From contig NZ_JANHKP010000010.1 in assembly GCF_024497955.1 (NCBI RefSeq), forward strand, positions 1 through 64,000: 64,000 nt of DNA, written 5' to 3'. The stretch is from Streptomyces sp. C10-9-1. GTDB taxonomy: Bacteria > Actinomycetota > Actinomycetes > Streptomycetales > Streptomycetaceae. Shown piece after piece: positions 1-10,924 of this stretch. The notes beneath the pieces are model-generated. The model worked only from the letters and a program-made list of their open reading frames with translations. It was not told the DNA's origin and ran no database searches. Within the stretch, counting starts at the first letter, position 1. The number at the start of each line of letters is the position of its first letter. Position numbers and translations under genes: made by a program.

Positions 1-714
1 CGTGATCTGCACGTGGTCGACGTAGGACCGGTTCCAGACCGGCTCGAAGAGGGTGTTGGCGAAGCGCAGCGCCAGGATGTTCTGGACGGTCTCCTTGCCG
101 AGGTAGTGGTCGATCCGGAAGACCTCGTCCGAGGGGAAGACCTCGTGCACGACCCGGCCCAGCTCCCTCGCGGACCCCAGGTCGTGCCCGAAGGGCTTCT
201 CGATGACGGCGCGGCGCCAGGAACCCTCGGGCGGGTCGGCCAGCCCGTGCTCCTTGAGCTGCCGGACGACCGTGGGGAAGAACTTCGGCGGCACCGACAG
301 GTAGAAGGCGAAGTTGCCGCCGGTGCCCTGCGCGGCGTCCAGCTCCTCCACGGTCGTGCGCAACCGCTCGAAGGCGGCGTCGTCGTGGAAGTCGCCCGGG
401 ACGAAGCGCATGCCCTCGGCGAGCTGGTGCCAGACCTCCTCGCGGAAGGGGGTGCGCGCGTGCTCCTTGACCGCGTCGTGGACCTCCTGGGCGAAGTCCT
501 GGTCGGCCCAGTCCCGGCGGGCGAAACCGACCAGGGAGAAACCCGGCGGCAGCAGACCCCGGTTGGCGAGGTCGTAGACCGCGGGCATCAGCTTCTTACG
601 GGACAGGTCGCCCGTGACGCCGAAGATGACCAGGCCCGACGGCCCCGCGATCCGCGGCAGTCTCCGGTCGAGCGCGTCCCGCAGGGGATTGGCCCAGCCG
701 CTGTCGTCCGACAT
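1..714 (-). CDS. zwf: Glucose-6-phosphate 1-dehydrogenase (3' end cut by window edge)
   Basis: First enzyme of the oxidative pentose phosphate pathway: it oxidises glucose-6-phosphate to 6-phosphogluconolactone with NADP+. The 238 codons present are the N-terminal half of a protein usually about 500 residues long. The dinucleotide-binding stretch GVTGDLSRKKL lies near residue 32, and the substrate/active-site stretch FRIDHYLGKE near residue 205. The ATG at 714 is preceded by AGGAGG at good spacing. No other pentose phosphate gene is visible on this side. The reading frame runs off the left edge without a stop, so the gene is truncated only by the window. Confidence 0.95.
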   Translation of the reverse strand, partial: MSDDSGWANPLRDALDRRLPRIAGPSGLVIFGVTGDLSRKKLMPAVYDLANRGLLPPGFSLVGFARRDWADQDFAQEVHDAVKEHARTPFREEVWHQLAEGMRFVPGDFHDDAAFERLRTTVEELDAAQGTGGNFAFYLSVPPKFFPTVVRQLKEHGLADPPEGSWRRAVIEKPFGHDLGSARELGRVVHEVFPSDEVFRIDHYLGKETVQNILALRFANTLFEPVWNRSYVDHVQIT

Positions 715-984
715 GGGGTCAGCCTCCTGGTAGGGGCGGATGCGAACGGCCACGCACCGAGCATCGCACCCCCGGCCGCGCGCGGCCGTGCGGAGCCTCG
801 CGCCGGGGCGGCGGGAGGCTCCGGACGGCCGCCCCGCGCGGTAACCCGGTCGGCGCAGCGGCCGGGGTCCCGGATGGCGCAACGCGATCGAGTACGCACT
901 AGTAGGAGTCAAGTGCGCACTCGAAGGCGCGCACAGTCGAAACACGGTGGACGCCTCGCGGCGTCCACGAACGGAGCCCGCGAC

Positions 985-2172
985 ATGACCCGCGACCCCT
1001 TCAGTACAGACACCGCCGACGACCACATACTCCGGACCGGACACGCGGCGACCGCGGCGGACGCAGCGGCGTCCGTCCGCTCCCCCGCGCCCTCCGCCTC
1101 CCTCTCCGACGGCCGCGCCGGGGCCGCGGACCCCGACGGGGAGACGGGGCACCGCTCCGGCACCCTCGCTGTCGCACCTCCCGAGGAGGGTGGCTCGGAC
1201 TCCGGGGACACGCCGGACCCGTTCCCCGACCCCGCCGTCGGCGACACCGCCGACGGGCGGGCCGCGGAGCCCCCGGAGGACGCGGAGGGTGCGGCCCAGG
1301 ACGTGGCGCCCCCGGAGGAGGGTCCCGAGGACGAACCGATCCGCACCGTGCTGTGGACCGCCGCCACGGAGCGCCCGCTCGACGAGGTCGCGGCCCTGGT
1401 CGCCCGCCTCCAGCGGACGGGGGAGGTCTCCAGCCCGGCTGACGTGGCCCTGAGGGCCGCCGCCGTCTCCCGTCCCGTGGACGAGGTGCGGCAGCTGGTC
1501 GCCCTGCTGAAGGAGTCGGGGCACGACCTCCACCAGGCCGACACGACACTGCGCGCCGCCGCCGTCGGACGCCCCGTGGACGACGTCGTCCATCTGGTGA
1601 GCATCCTCGGCACCGACGGCGGCGACCGGCCGGACGGGACCGCGGGCGGCCCGGCGGGCGGACGGCGCGCGCGGCCCTCGCGCGCGGAGCGGGCCCGGCA
1701 GAAGGCGGCCGCCACCTGGTCGCGCTCCGCGCTGGACACCGCGCTCGCCTCGGGGCCCCGCGGCCAGACGGTCTCCCCCGCGCTGCGCTCCGCGCTGCGC
1801 TGGCCCGCGGCGCTGGCGCTGTTCGTGTGCGGGGCCATCCACCTGCCCACGGACCTCGGCGCGCTGCGCTCCGGCGGCTACGCCGAGACCGCGTCCCTCG
1901 CCGTCCTGGCCCTGTGCCTGGTGTGCGCCGTGTGGCTGGCGGTGCGCGACACCTTCGTGGTCTGGGCGGCCTCCGCCGGCCTTGCCGTGGGCGTCGTCGC
2001 GCTCCACGCGCTGGCCGGGGCGGGTGCGGTCGGCCTGCTCGACAGCAGCCTCGGCTCCGCGTTCGCCTGGGCCGAGGCGGCGGCCGTGCTCGGTGCGGCG
2101 GCGACGGTCGGCCTCGCCTGCACGGCCATGGTGCGCTCGCGCGGGCGGTCCGGCGGGGCCACCGGCGCCTGA
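985..2172 (+). CDS. Tandem-repeat protein with C-terminal membrane segments, function unknown
   Basis: A 395-residue protein I cannot assign. Residues 1-120 are acidic and low-complexity (many A, P, D, E). Residues about 121-210 hold three copies of a roughly 35-residue helical unit whose core reads RPVDEVxxLVxLL, with LRAAAV before copies two and three. A basic linker follows, then four hydrophobic segments between about 275 and 380. The layout suggests a cytoplasmic repeat domain anchored to the membrane. The ATG at 985 is chosen because GGAG lies 8 bases upstream; the frame stays open further upstream but lacks a signal there. A strong hairpin follows the stop. Confidence 0.75.
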   Translation: MTRDPFSTDTADDHILRTGHAATAADAAASVRSPAPSASLSDGRAGAADPDGETGHRSGTLAVAPPEEGGSDSGDTPDPFPDPAVGDTADGRAAEPPEDAEGAAQDVAPPEEGPEDEPIRTVLWTAATERPLDEVAALVARLQRTGEVSSPADVALRAAAVSRPVDEVRQLVALLKESGHDLHQADTTLRAAAVGRPVDDVVHLVSILGTDGGDRPDGTAGGPAGGRRARPSRAERARQKAAATWSRSALDTALASGPRGQTVSPALRSALRWPAALALFVCGAIHLPTDLGALRSGGYAETASLAVLALCLVCAVWLAVRDTFVVWAASAGLAVGVVALHALAGAGAVGLLDSSLGSAFAWAEAAAVLGAAATVGLACTAMVRSRGRSGGATGA

Positions 2173-2188
2173 GCGGCCGGCACCGCGG

Positions 2189-2223
2189 CGGTGCCCGGGC
2201 GGCGGTCGGCCGCCCGGGCACCG
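2189..2223 (+). terminator. Hairpin terminator after the repeat protein gene
   Basis: A perfect 15-bp inverted repeat (left arm CGGTGCCCGGGCGGC, 5-base loop) starts 17 bases after the stop at 2172. There is no T run, as is usual for Streptomyces terminators. Confidence 0.6.
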
Positions 2224-2339
2224 GGCCGCTCACGCACGCCGTGCACCAGGGGCGGCGGACGCCCCGGGAGCCCCCTGTGTTGCGGCGCCGCTGCGGGGTA
2301 CGGGTCCGGAAAGGCACGAATGTACCGAGGAGGTGCTCC

Positions 2340-2522
2340 ATGGAACACGGCAGCAACCGGGTGAGCCCGCACAAGGACGACGCGATGAAGCACGAGGTGG
2401 AGGGATACCTGCGCGCCCGGCAGCAGCACACGCGCCCGGAGCAGGCGGGGGACCCCGAGCCCGGGGCCGACGACGCCGCCCCCGAGGGGCCGGGCACCCG
2501 TCGGTCCCGTTCCGGCGGGTGA
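2340..2522 (+). CDS. Small hydrophilic protein, conserved in Streptomyces, function unknown
   Basis: A 60-residue, highly charged protein. The N-terminus MEHGSNRVSPHKDDAMKHEV and the acidic, proline-rich tail resemble a small protein family I recall as common in Streptomyces, with no known role. It has no hydrophobic segment and no cysteine. The ATG at 2340 is preceded by GAGGAGG at suitable spacing, which supports real translation. It stands alone and converges on the coiled-coil gene on the minus strand. Confidence 0.65.
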   Translation: MEHGSNRVSPHKDDAMKHEVEGYLRARQQHTRPEQAGDPEPGADDAAPEGPGTRRSRSGG

Positions 2523-2536
2523 CCGTCCCGGTCGCA

Positions 2537-2570
2537 GCGGTGCCGCGTGCCGAGGGGCGCGCGGCACCGC
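2537..2570. terminator. Bidirectional hairpin between convergent genes
   Basis: Arms GCGGTGCCGCG and CGCGGCACCGC (11 bp) with a 12-base loop, between the small gene ending at 2522 and the minus-strand gene ending at 2611. Confidence 0.5.
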
Positions 2571-2610
2571 CTTCCGTGCGGCAAGCGGGGCTCCGCGGGA
2601 CGCGTGCCGC

Positions 2611-3522
2611 TCACCGGGGGCGCGGCGCGGGGGCCAGGCGCTCCGCGCGCAGGGCCGCCTCGTCCGCCCGCGCACGTGCCTCCGCCGCGTCCGTGGCGGC
2701 GGCCCGGGCACGGTCGCGGGCCTCCTCCGCCGCAGTCTGCCTGGCCCGCAGGGTCTCCCGGGCACGCGCCAGCTGATCGGCCAGGGACTCCGCGCGGGCC
2801 GCGGCGTCCCGGACGGCCTCCTGCGCCCGCTCCGCCGCGAGGGCGGCGGCCTGCTGCTCACGGGCGCTGCGCCGGGCGGTGCGCAGGGCCGCCTCCGCCG
2901 CACGGCGCGCGGCCTCCCCCGCCGCCCGCTCCGCCGCGCTCTCCCGGGGCTCGGCAGGCCCCGGGCGCAGGGGACGGGAGCCGGCATCCTCGGCCCGCCC
3001 CCCGGGGGGCGGCCGCCGGGCCGGCGCCGCGGCGAGGTCCACGGTGGCGGCGGTGAACCCGACGGGCTCCGTGAGCGGGCGCGCCATGTGCCCGTCGGCC
3101 CACTCCCGGGCGGCCTCGGGATCGGCGAGCACGACATGGACGGTCGCCTCGATCTCGTGCAGGGCCGCGTCCCCGAGGGGGTGGCCACGCTCCGCCGCCA
3201 GGTCCGCCGCGCGGCGCGCGAGGGCAGCCACCACCTGGTGGCGGCGGCTGCCCAGCTCCCTGAGCCGGGCGGCGTCGAGGGTGCGGTGGGCCTCGCGCAG
3301 CGCCTCGCCCAGGTGGAGCACGGCCTGCACGGCCTCGGCGTCGTGCCGGACCAGGAGGTTGCCCGCCCAGGCGGAGAGCGTGGGGCGGCGCAGCGTCCTG
3401 ATCCGGTCGGCGACGTCCCGGTGCCCGGCCTCCCGGGCGGCGGTCGCCGCCGCGTTGCGGGCCTCGGTGAAGTCCTGCGGAGCGAGCTCGTACAGCTCGT
3501 CGAGGACACCGTGCAGTTCCAC
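2611..3522 (-). CDS. Alanine-rich coiled-coil hypothetical protein
   Basis: A 303-residue protein with no enzymatic motif that I recognise. Residues 1-175 look like a compact helical domain (VELHGVLDELYELAPQDF at the start). From about residue 205 to the end it is almost entirely A, R and E in a heptad-like pattern, predicting a long coiled coil. The GTG at 3522 is preferred over the longer frame because GAGGAGG sits directly upstream. Cytoplasmic: no signal or membrane segment. It lies downstream of the VOC gene on the same strand, 123 bases away, so co-transcription is possible. Confidence 0.65.
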   Translation of the reverse strand: MELHGVLDELYELAPQDFTEARNAAATAAREAGHRDVADRIRTLRRPTLSAWAGNLLVRHDAEAVQAVLHLGEALREAHRTLDAARLRELGSRRHQVVAALARRAADLAAERGHPLGDAALHEIEATVHVVLADPEAAREWADGHMARPLTEPVGFTAATVDLAAAPARRPPPGGRAEDAGSRPLRPGPAEPRESAAERAAGEAARRAAEAALRTARRSAREQQAAALAAERAQEAVRDAAARAESLADQLARARETLRARQTAAEEARDRARAAATDAAEARARADEAALRAERLAPAPRPR

Positions 3523-3645
3523 CGCTCCTCCTCGGGTGCCGCCCCCGGCTGCCCCGTCCAGCATGGCGCACCCCGCCCCCGGGGACACCCGGGAACGGGC
3601 TGCCCCCGCGCGGGACGGGGCACGCGCGACTCCCGGCACGGCGCG

Positions 3646-4119
3646 TCAGGCCGCGTCGGCGGCCGCCCGCAGTGCCGCCACGTCCAGCCTGGACATCCGG
3701 AGCATCGCGGCCATGGCGCGCTGGGCGCGGGCCGGGTCGGGGTCGGCGAGGAGCTCCCCGAGGACGGCCGGGACGATCTGCCAGGAGAGCCCGTACCGGT
3801 CCTTCACCCAGCCGCACGGCCCCTCCCTGCCGCCCTCCGAGAGCCTGGTCCAGTAGTAGTCCACCTCGGCCTGGTCGGCGCAGTCCACGAGGAAGGACAC
3901 GGCCTCGTCGAAGGTGAACTCCGGGCCGCCGTTGATGGCGGTGAACGGCTTGCCGTCGAGTTCGAAGTCCACGGTGAGCACCGTCCCCGCCGCCCGCGGG
4001 CCGGCCTCGCCGTAGTGGGACACGTGCGTGATCCGCGAGTTCGGGAAGACCGAGACGTAGAACTCGGCGGCCTCCTCTCCCCGGGTGTCGAACCAGAGGT
4101 TGGGTGTGATGGCGGGCAT
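3646..4119 (-). CDS. VOC-superfamily protein (PhnB / 3-demethylubiquinone methyltransferase-like fold)
   Basis: A 157-residue protein opening MPAITPNLWFDTRGEEAAEF, with later stretches DYYWTRLSEGG and CGWVKDRYGLSWQIVP. This is the usual pattern of the PhnB-like glyoxalase fold family (Pfam 3-dmu-9_3-mt type). Members are small metal-binding-fold proteins with no single assigned reaction, so the name of the family should not be read as a methyltransferase activity. The length matches the family. ATG at 4119. It probably shares a transcript with the coiled-coil gene that follows, and is divergent from the SpoIIE phosphatase gene. Confidence 0.85.
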   Translation of the reverse strand: MPAITPNLWFDTRGEEAAEFYVSVFPNSRITHVSHYGEAGPRAAGTVLTVDFELDGKPFTAINGGPEFTFDEAVSFLVDCADQAEVDYYWTRLSEGGREGPCGWVKDRYGLSWQIVPAVLGELLADPDPARAQRAMAAMLRMSRLDVAALRAAADAA

Positions 4120-4328
4120 GGTGCGCTCCTTGCCTCGTCTGCCGTCCGGACGTCCGCGGGCGCCCGGGGCGTGCGTCCGACGCCCCGGCAGGGCCGCGGG
4201 CGGCGGGGGCGGCCCCGAGGCCCCACGGTAGGAGGACCGCGGCGGGGGCGGGAACTCATCGGGCGCGTCCGGACCTCCCGGGAGCGGCCCGCGTGCGGGG
4301 CGGGGGCGGAGCGGCCAGGATGGAAGCG

Positions 4329-6749
4329 ATGACCGGATCGGCGACCTTCATGAACGAGAACCCGGAGGACCCTTTCTCACCGCGCCGGGCCGTCTCCGCG
4401 GTACTCGACCCGCACGGACGGATCACCGGCTGGAGCGAGCGGGCGGAGTCCGTGCTGGGGCGCCCGGCCCGCGAGGTGCTGGGCCGCGTGGCCGCCGGTG
4501 TGCTGGTCGCCCCCGGGGACCGCGCCGCGGTGGACGAGGCGGTCGCCGCGTGCGTGAAGCAGGGCGGCTGGTCCGGGGTCCTGCCGCTGCGGGCGGGGGA
4601 CGGGCGCAGAAGGTGGTTCGGCCTGCGGGTCTGGCCTCTGGAGCGGTCGGGCGGACTGACCGAGTGGCTGGTCACGGGCGCCCCGGCCGCCGCGGTCGGT
4701 CAGTGGGAGATCGACCGCTCGGTGGTGGACGGACTGTTCAGCCGCTCCCCCATCGGTCTTGCGGTGCACGCCCCGGACCTGCGCATCCTGCGGATCAACC
4801 GCGCCGTCGCCGGCATCGGCGGGATCCGGGCCGAGGACGCCCGGGGCGCCCGGATCGGGGACTTCCTGGTGGCCGGTGACGCGGAGACCATCGAGGCGAG
4901 ACTGCGGCAGGTGCTGGAGACCGGGGAGCCGCTGATCTTCACCGAGCAGCCCTGCCGCCTGCTGACCGAGCCGTCCAGGGAGCGCCTCGTCGCCGTGTCG
5001 GCCTTCCGGATGGAGGACGCCGACGGCCGGGTCCTGGGGGTGACGCAGCTGGTGGAGGACGTCACCGACCGCCACCGGGCCCGGCGCAGGCTGGCGCTGC
5101 TGAGCGCGGCCGGAGCGGGCATCGGCACGACGCTCGACGTGGCGACGACCGCGGACGAGCTGGCGTCCGCCGCCGTGCCGGGTATCGCGGACCACGCGTC
5201 GGTGGACCTGCTGGAGCAGGTCAGCCGGGGGGAGGAGCCGGTCGCCGACGGGGGCGGCGGGCCGGTGCGCAGAACGGCGCTGCACGGCGTGCTGCCGGCG
5301 CCGGACCGGTCGGCCCTGCGGATCGGCGCCCTGAACACCTTCCCGCCCGACTCGCCGCAGGGGCGCTGCCTGGCGACGGGCCGCGCGGTGCTGGAGCCGG
5401 TGGTCGGCGACGGGGGCCCGCCCGCGGCGGGCCGGGGTCTGCCACGGGGCGCGCACTCGCTGGTGGTGGTCCCGCTCACCGCGCGGGGCCTGGTGCTCGG
5501 CTGCATGAGCCTGTGGCGGTCGCGGCTGCCGGAGCCCTTCGAGGAGGACGACCTGACGCTCGCGGGGGAGCTCGCGGCCCGGGCCGCCGTGTCGATCGAC
5601 AACGCGCGCCGCTTCACCCAGCAGCGCCGCACCGCCCGGGCGCTCCAGCGGCGGCTGCTGCCCCGGGAGTTCCCCGCGCACCCCGCAGTGGTCGTGGCCC
5701 ACCGCTATGTGCCCGCCGGGGGCGCGGCCGGGGTCGGCGGCGACTGGTTCGACGTGATCCCGCTCTCGGGTGCGAGGGTCGCCCTCGTCGTCGGGGACGT
5801 GGTCGGCCACGGCATCGACGCCGCGGCCACCATGGGGCGGCTGCGCACCGCGGTGCACACACTGGCCGACCTGGATCTGGAGCCGGACGAGGTGCTGTCC
5901 CATCTGGACGACCTCGTGACGCGGCTCGCGGGCGAGCAGGAGGCCGACGGGGAGGGGCCCGGTGAGCAGGTGGTGGGCGCCACCTGCCTGTACGCGGTCT
6001 ACGACCCGGTGACCCGGCAGCTGTGCGCGGCGAGGGCGGGGCATCCTCCGCCGGTGGTGGTCAGCCCCGGTGGAGCGGTGGAGCTGCCCGAGCTGCCCGC
6101 GGGCCCGCCGCTCGGCCTCGGCGGGCTGCCCTTCGAGGCCGCGGAGACGGCCCTGCCGGAGGGCAGCCTCCTGGCGCTGTACACCAACGGGCTGGTGGAC
6201 GGCGACCACCACGACCTGGGCGACGGCATCGCCCGGCTGTGCCGCACCGTCGCGCTGCCGGGGCGGAGTCTGGAGCAGACCGCCCAGGAGGTCCTCGACG
6301 CACTGCTGCCGGCCCGTCCCTCCGACGACGTGGCACTGCTGCTCGCGCGGACCAGGACGCTCGCCCCGGAGCTGGTGGCCACCTGGGAGCTGGCTGCCGA
6401 GGCCACGGCCCCCTCACGCGCCCGGCAGCTCACCGCCGAGCGGCTCGCCGCGTGGGGTCTGGAGGAGCTCGCCTTCACCACGGAGCTGATCGTGAGCGAG
6501 CTGGTCACCAACGCCTACCGGTACGCGGGAGGGCCGGTGACCCTGCGGCTGATCCACCACCACCGGCTGATCTGCGAGGTCGGCGACCCCAGCAGCACCT
6601 CGCCCCATCTGCGGCGCGCCCGCACCACCGACGAGGGCGGGCGTGGGCTGCTGCTGGTGGCGCAGCTGGCGGAACGCTGGGGGACGCGGCACTCCCGCGG
6701 CGGCAAGACGGTCTGGACCGAGCAGCGCCTCCCGGGACACCGGGACTGA
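4329..6749 (+). CDS. PAS-PAS-GAF-SpoIIE phosphatase with C-terminal anti-sigma kinase domain
   Basis: An 806-residue signalling protein. In order: a PAS domain (about residues 15-130), a second PAS (about 140-260), a GAF domain (about 260-430), a PP2C/SpoIIE serine phosphatase domain (about 440-660, with GGDWFDVIPL and VGDVVGHGIDAAATM) and a GHKL ATPase domain (about 685-800, with ELVTNAYRYAGG and DEGGRGLLLVAQL). This family dephosphorylates STAS anti-sigma antagonists, and the kinase domain can phosphorylate them. ATG at 4329 has AGGA 8 bases upstream; 4320 and 4350 are alternatives. No membrane segment. It converges on a STAS gene, a plausible substrate. Confidence 0.9.
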   Translation: MTGSATFMNENPEDPFSPRRAVSAVLDPHGRITGWSERAESVLGRPAREVLGRVAAGVLVAPGDRAAVDEAVAACVKQGGWSGVLPLRAGDGRRRWFGLRVWPLERSGGLTEWLVTGAPAAAVGQWEIDRSVVDGLFSRSPIGLAVHAPDLRILRINRAVAGIGGIRAEDARGARIGDFLVAGDAETIEARLRQVLETGEPLIFTEQPCRLLTEPSRERLVAVSAFRMEDADGRVLGVTQLVEDVTDRHRARRRLALLSAAGAGIGTTLDVATTADELASAAVPGIADHASVDLLEQVSRGEEPVADGGGGPVRRTALHGVLPAPDRSALRIGALNTFPPDSPQGRCLATGRAVLEPVVGDGGPPAAGRGLPRGAHSLVVVPLTARGLVLGCMSLWRSRLPEPFEEDDLTLAGELAARAAVSIDNARRFTQQRRTARALQRRLLPREFPAHPAVVVAHRYVPAGGAAGVGGDWFDVIPLSGARVALVVGDVVGHGIDAAATMGRLRTAVHTLADLDLEPDEVLSHLDDLVTRLAGEQEADGEGPGEQVVGATCLYAVYDPVTRQLCAARAGHPPPVVVSPGGAVELPELPAGPPLGLGGLPFEAAETALPEGSLLALYTNGLVDGDHHDLGDGIARLCRTVALPGRSLEQTAQEVLDALLPARPSDDVALLLARTRTLAPELVATWELAAEATAPSRARQLTAERLAAWGLEELAFTTELIVSELVTNAYRYAGGPVTLRLIHHHRLICEVGDPSSTSPHLRRARTTDEGGRGLLLVAQLAERWGTRHSRGGKTVWTEQRLPGHRD

Positions 6750-6773
6750 CCGGCCCGGACCCCCGAGGGCCGG
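6750..6773. terminator. Short GC hairpin between convergent genes
   Basis: CCGGCCC and GGGCCGG arms with a 10-base loop directly after the stop of the SpoIIE gene. Weak but well placed. Confidence 0.35.
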
Positions 6774-6808
6774 GCGGAGGAGCGAGGCGGGGCCCGGGGG
6801 AGGGCCCG

Positions 6809-7162
6809 TCACACCGGTGCCGCCACCCCGGCCACCCCGGCGACCGCCTCGTCCCGGCACGCGAGGACACGCAGTCCGGTGCCGTCCGTGCCGGCCTCCA
6901 GCAGACGCCGGGTGGCGCGCTCGTGCGCGACGAGGGACAGGGGCACCCGCCCGTGCTCGCACAGCCGGTGCGCCCGCAGTACCGCACTGAGCGCCGCGGC
7001 GCTGACGACCCGGGTCCGCAGCTCGATCACCACCGCGCGCGGCAGGTACGTGCGCACGAGCTCCGCGAAGCCCTGCGACACCGCGGCCCGGTCGCCGATC
7101 ACGACGTCGCCGTGGAGGGTGACGACCAGGACGCCGCGGTCGAGCATGTGGGTGAACACCAT
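6809..7162 (-). CDS. STAS-domain protein, probable anti-sigma factor antagonist
   Basis: A 117-residue single-domain protein. Strand and helix order fits STAS: VLVVTLHGDVVIGD, then AVVIELRTRVVSAAALSAVL, where the phosphorylatable serine would be in VVSAAALS. The usual D-S-S-G core is degenerate here, so partner switching is likely but not certain. The ATG at 7162 (MVFTH) has only a weak upstream GGATGG; a longer start near 7177 is possible. It ends 59 bases from the convergent SpoIIE phosphatase/kinase gene, which suggests that the two proteins act as a pair. Confidence 0.75.
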   Translation of the reverse strand: MVFTHMLDRGVLVVTLHGDVVIGDRAAVSQGFAELVRTYLPRAVVIELRTRVVSAAALSAVLRAHRLCEHGRVPLSLVAHERATRRLLEAGTDGTGLRVLACRDEAVAGVAGVAAPV

Positions 7163-7485
7163 GAACCATCCGATCACGGGGTTGATTTCAGGATTTGCCC
7201 CATTTAGGGGCTCGACTGCCGCCGCCGCAACACGCCACACCACAGGGCCCGCGAACAGACCGGTCGCCGCAGGTGGGGCAGTGCCGCAGGGTCTCCCGGA
7301 CGTATCCGGAACGTGATGCTCAATTTCAGCTCAGATCTGGTGACGATGCGACACGGCGGTCCCTAAGGTGCTCGGAATCGGGGGCGGCGCAGCAGGGGGA
7401 GCCGTGCGCCCGGTGTCGCAGCAGCTCTCGGGGACCACAAGTCCCCGCTGCTCACCCGCACGTTCGGAACGAAGGAAGTCGCACC
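7163..7485. other. Divergent intergenic region, 323 bases
   Basis: Holds the start regions of the STAS gene (minus) and the binding-protein gene (plus). It is clearly less GC-rich near 7180-7215. The inverted repeat GCCCC-ATTTA-GGGGC lies at 7197-7211. A promoter-like pair for the plus gene is listed separately. I see no coding frame. Confidence 0.6.
7341..7369 (+). promoter_or_regulatory. Candidate promoter for the glutamate-type binding protein gene
   Basis: TGACGA at 7341-7346 and TAAGGT at 7364-7369 are separated by 17 bases, matching the spacing of housekeeping-sigma promoters. The implied leader is about 110 bases. Confidence 0.45.
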
Positions 7486-8412
7486 ATGAAGCCCTGCAAG
7501 TCGGCCGCGTACGCGACGGTCGCCGCGCTCGCGGTCACCCTCACCGCCACCTCGTGCAGCTCGGACACCGCGTCCGAGAGCGGCGGCCCCTCGGCCAGCA
7601 GCGCTCCCTCCGTGGACCGCCCCCGGCTGCCGACCTACAAGGTGGCCACCGGGGTCTCGATCGACTCCCCCACGCTGACCAGGGCGCAGAAGGCCGGGAA
7701 GCTGGTGGTCGGCGTCAAGAACGACCAGCCGTACCTGGGCTTCCAGGACGACACCGGGAACCGGTCCGGCTTCGACATCGAGATCGCCAAGATGGTCGCG
7801 GCGGACCTCGGGTTCCCCGCCCGGATGATCGAGTTCAAGACCATCGACACCAGCAGCCGCGAGGCGGCCATCGCCGCCGGCGAGGTGGACCTGTACGTCG
7901 GCACGTACACGATCAACGACGAACGGAAGAAGAAGGTCGGATTCTCCGGCCCCTACTACATGGCCGGAGCGGACCTGCTCGTCCGCAAGGACGACCGCAC
8001 CATCGGCGGCCCCTACTCCCTGCGGGGCAAGACCGTCTGCTCGGTGAAGGGCGCGACCGCGCTGCGGGAGATCCAGCGCGAGGAGTACCGCACCACGACG
8101 GTGGAGACCGAGAAGTACTCGCAGTGCGTGCAGAAGCTGCTGGACGGCGAGGTGGACGCGGTGACCACCGACGACGCCATCCTCAAGGGCTACGCGGCGC
8201 AGACGCCCGACCGGCTCAAGGTGGTGGGCAACCCCTTCACCGAGGAGCCCTACGGCATCGGCATGGACCGCGAGGACGACGCCCTGCGCGACGCGGTCAA
8301 CGACGCGCTGGAGGAGCACGACGCCAACGGGGACCAGGAGAAGGCGTACGACGCGACCCTCGGACTCTCCGGGTCGAAGTACGAGGGCGCTCCCGTCGTC
8401 GACCGCTACTGA
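7486..8412 (+). CDS. Amino-acid ABC transporter substrate-binding lipoprotein (GluB-like)
   Basis: A 308-residue extracytoplasmic binding protein of the polar amino-acid family (SBP_bac_3). An N-terminal signal ends at a lipobox-like LTATSC. The mature domain shows [37 protein letters not shown] and [20 protein letters not shown], typical of glutamate/aspartate binders. The ATG at 7486 follows GAAGGAAG. No permease or ATPase gene is beside it: the next gene is icd on the other strand. It must therefore work with a transporter encoded elsewhere, or be a lone paralogue. Confidence 0.9.
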   Translation: MKPCKSAAYATVAALAVTLTATSCSSDTASESGGPSASSAPSVDRPRLPTYKVATGVSIDSPTLTRAQKAGKLVVGVKNDQPYLGFQDDTGNRSGFDIEIAKMVAADLGFPARMIEFKTIDTSSREAAIAAGEVDLYVGTYTINDERKKKVGFSGPYYMAGADLLVRKDDRTIGGPYSLRGKTVCSVKGATALREIQREEYRTTTVETEKYSQCVQKLLDGEVDAVTTDDAILKGYAAQTPDRLKVVGNPFTEEPYGIGMDREDDALRDAVNDALEEHDANGDQEKAYDATLGLSGSKYEGAPVVDRY

Positions 8413-8551
8413 GCACCCGGCCGCGCGGGCCCCGCGCGGGAGGGAGCCGTCCGGAAGGGCGGCGTCCTCCCACGCGGGGCCCGTCCGCGTGCCGGGGGCG
8501 CGGGGCGCACCGGCCCGGGCCCGCTGTGCCCGGACGGCCCGGGCGCCGTGC

Positions 8552-8580
8552 GCCCCCGGCCGGCCGGGCCGGCCGGGGGC
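8552..8580. terminator. Bidirectional hairpin between binding protein and icd
   Basis: Perfect 14-bp arms (GCCCCCGGCCGGCC and its complement) around a single central base, midway between convergent stops at 8412 and 8590. Confidence 0.65.
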
Positions 8581-8589
8581 GGCGGTTCC

Positions 8590-10861
<2,272 letters not shown>

Positions 10862-10879
10862 TGACCGGGCCGTGTTCGA

Positions 10880-10910
10880 ACGCGGCCCGCCCCCGTGGTG
10901 CGGGCCGCGT
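10880..10910 (-). terminator. Terminator of the alpha-glucoside operon
   Basis: Perfect 11-bp arms ACGCGGCCCGC / GCGGGCCGCGT with a 9-base loop, 15 bases after the stop at 10925. Confidence 0.6.
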
Positions 10911-10924
10911 CCGGGGCGCCCGGG

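Noticed and set aside
13..984. Long plus-strand open frame antisense to zwf, joined to the repeat protein
   Set aside because: The translation is shadow sequence of zwf; the family-like part and a ribosome site begin only at 985.
2611..3522. Coiled-coil protein as a transposase or structural phage protein
   Set aside because: No catalytic triad and no phage genes nearby; only a coiled coil can be supported.
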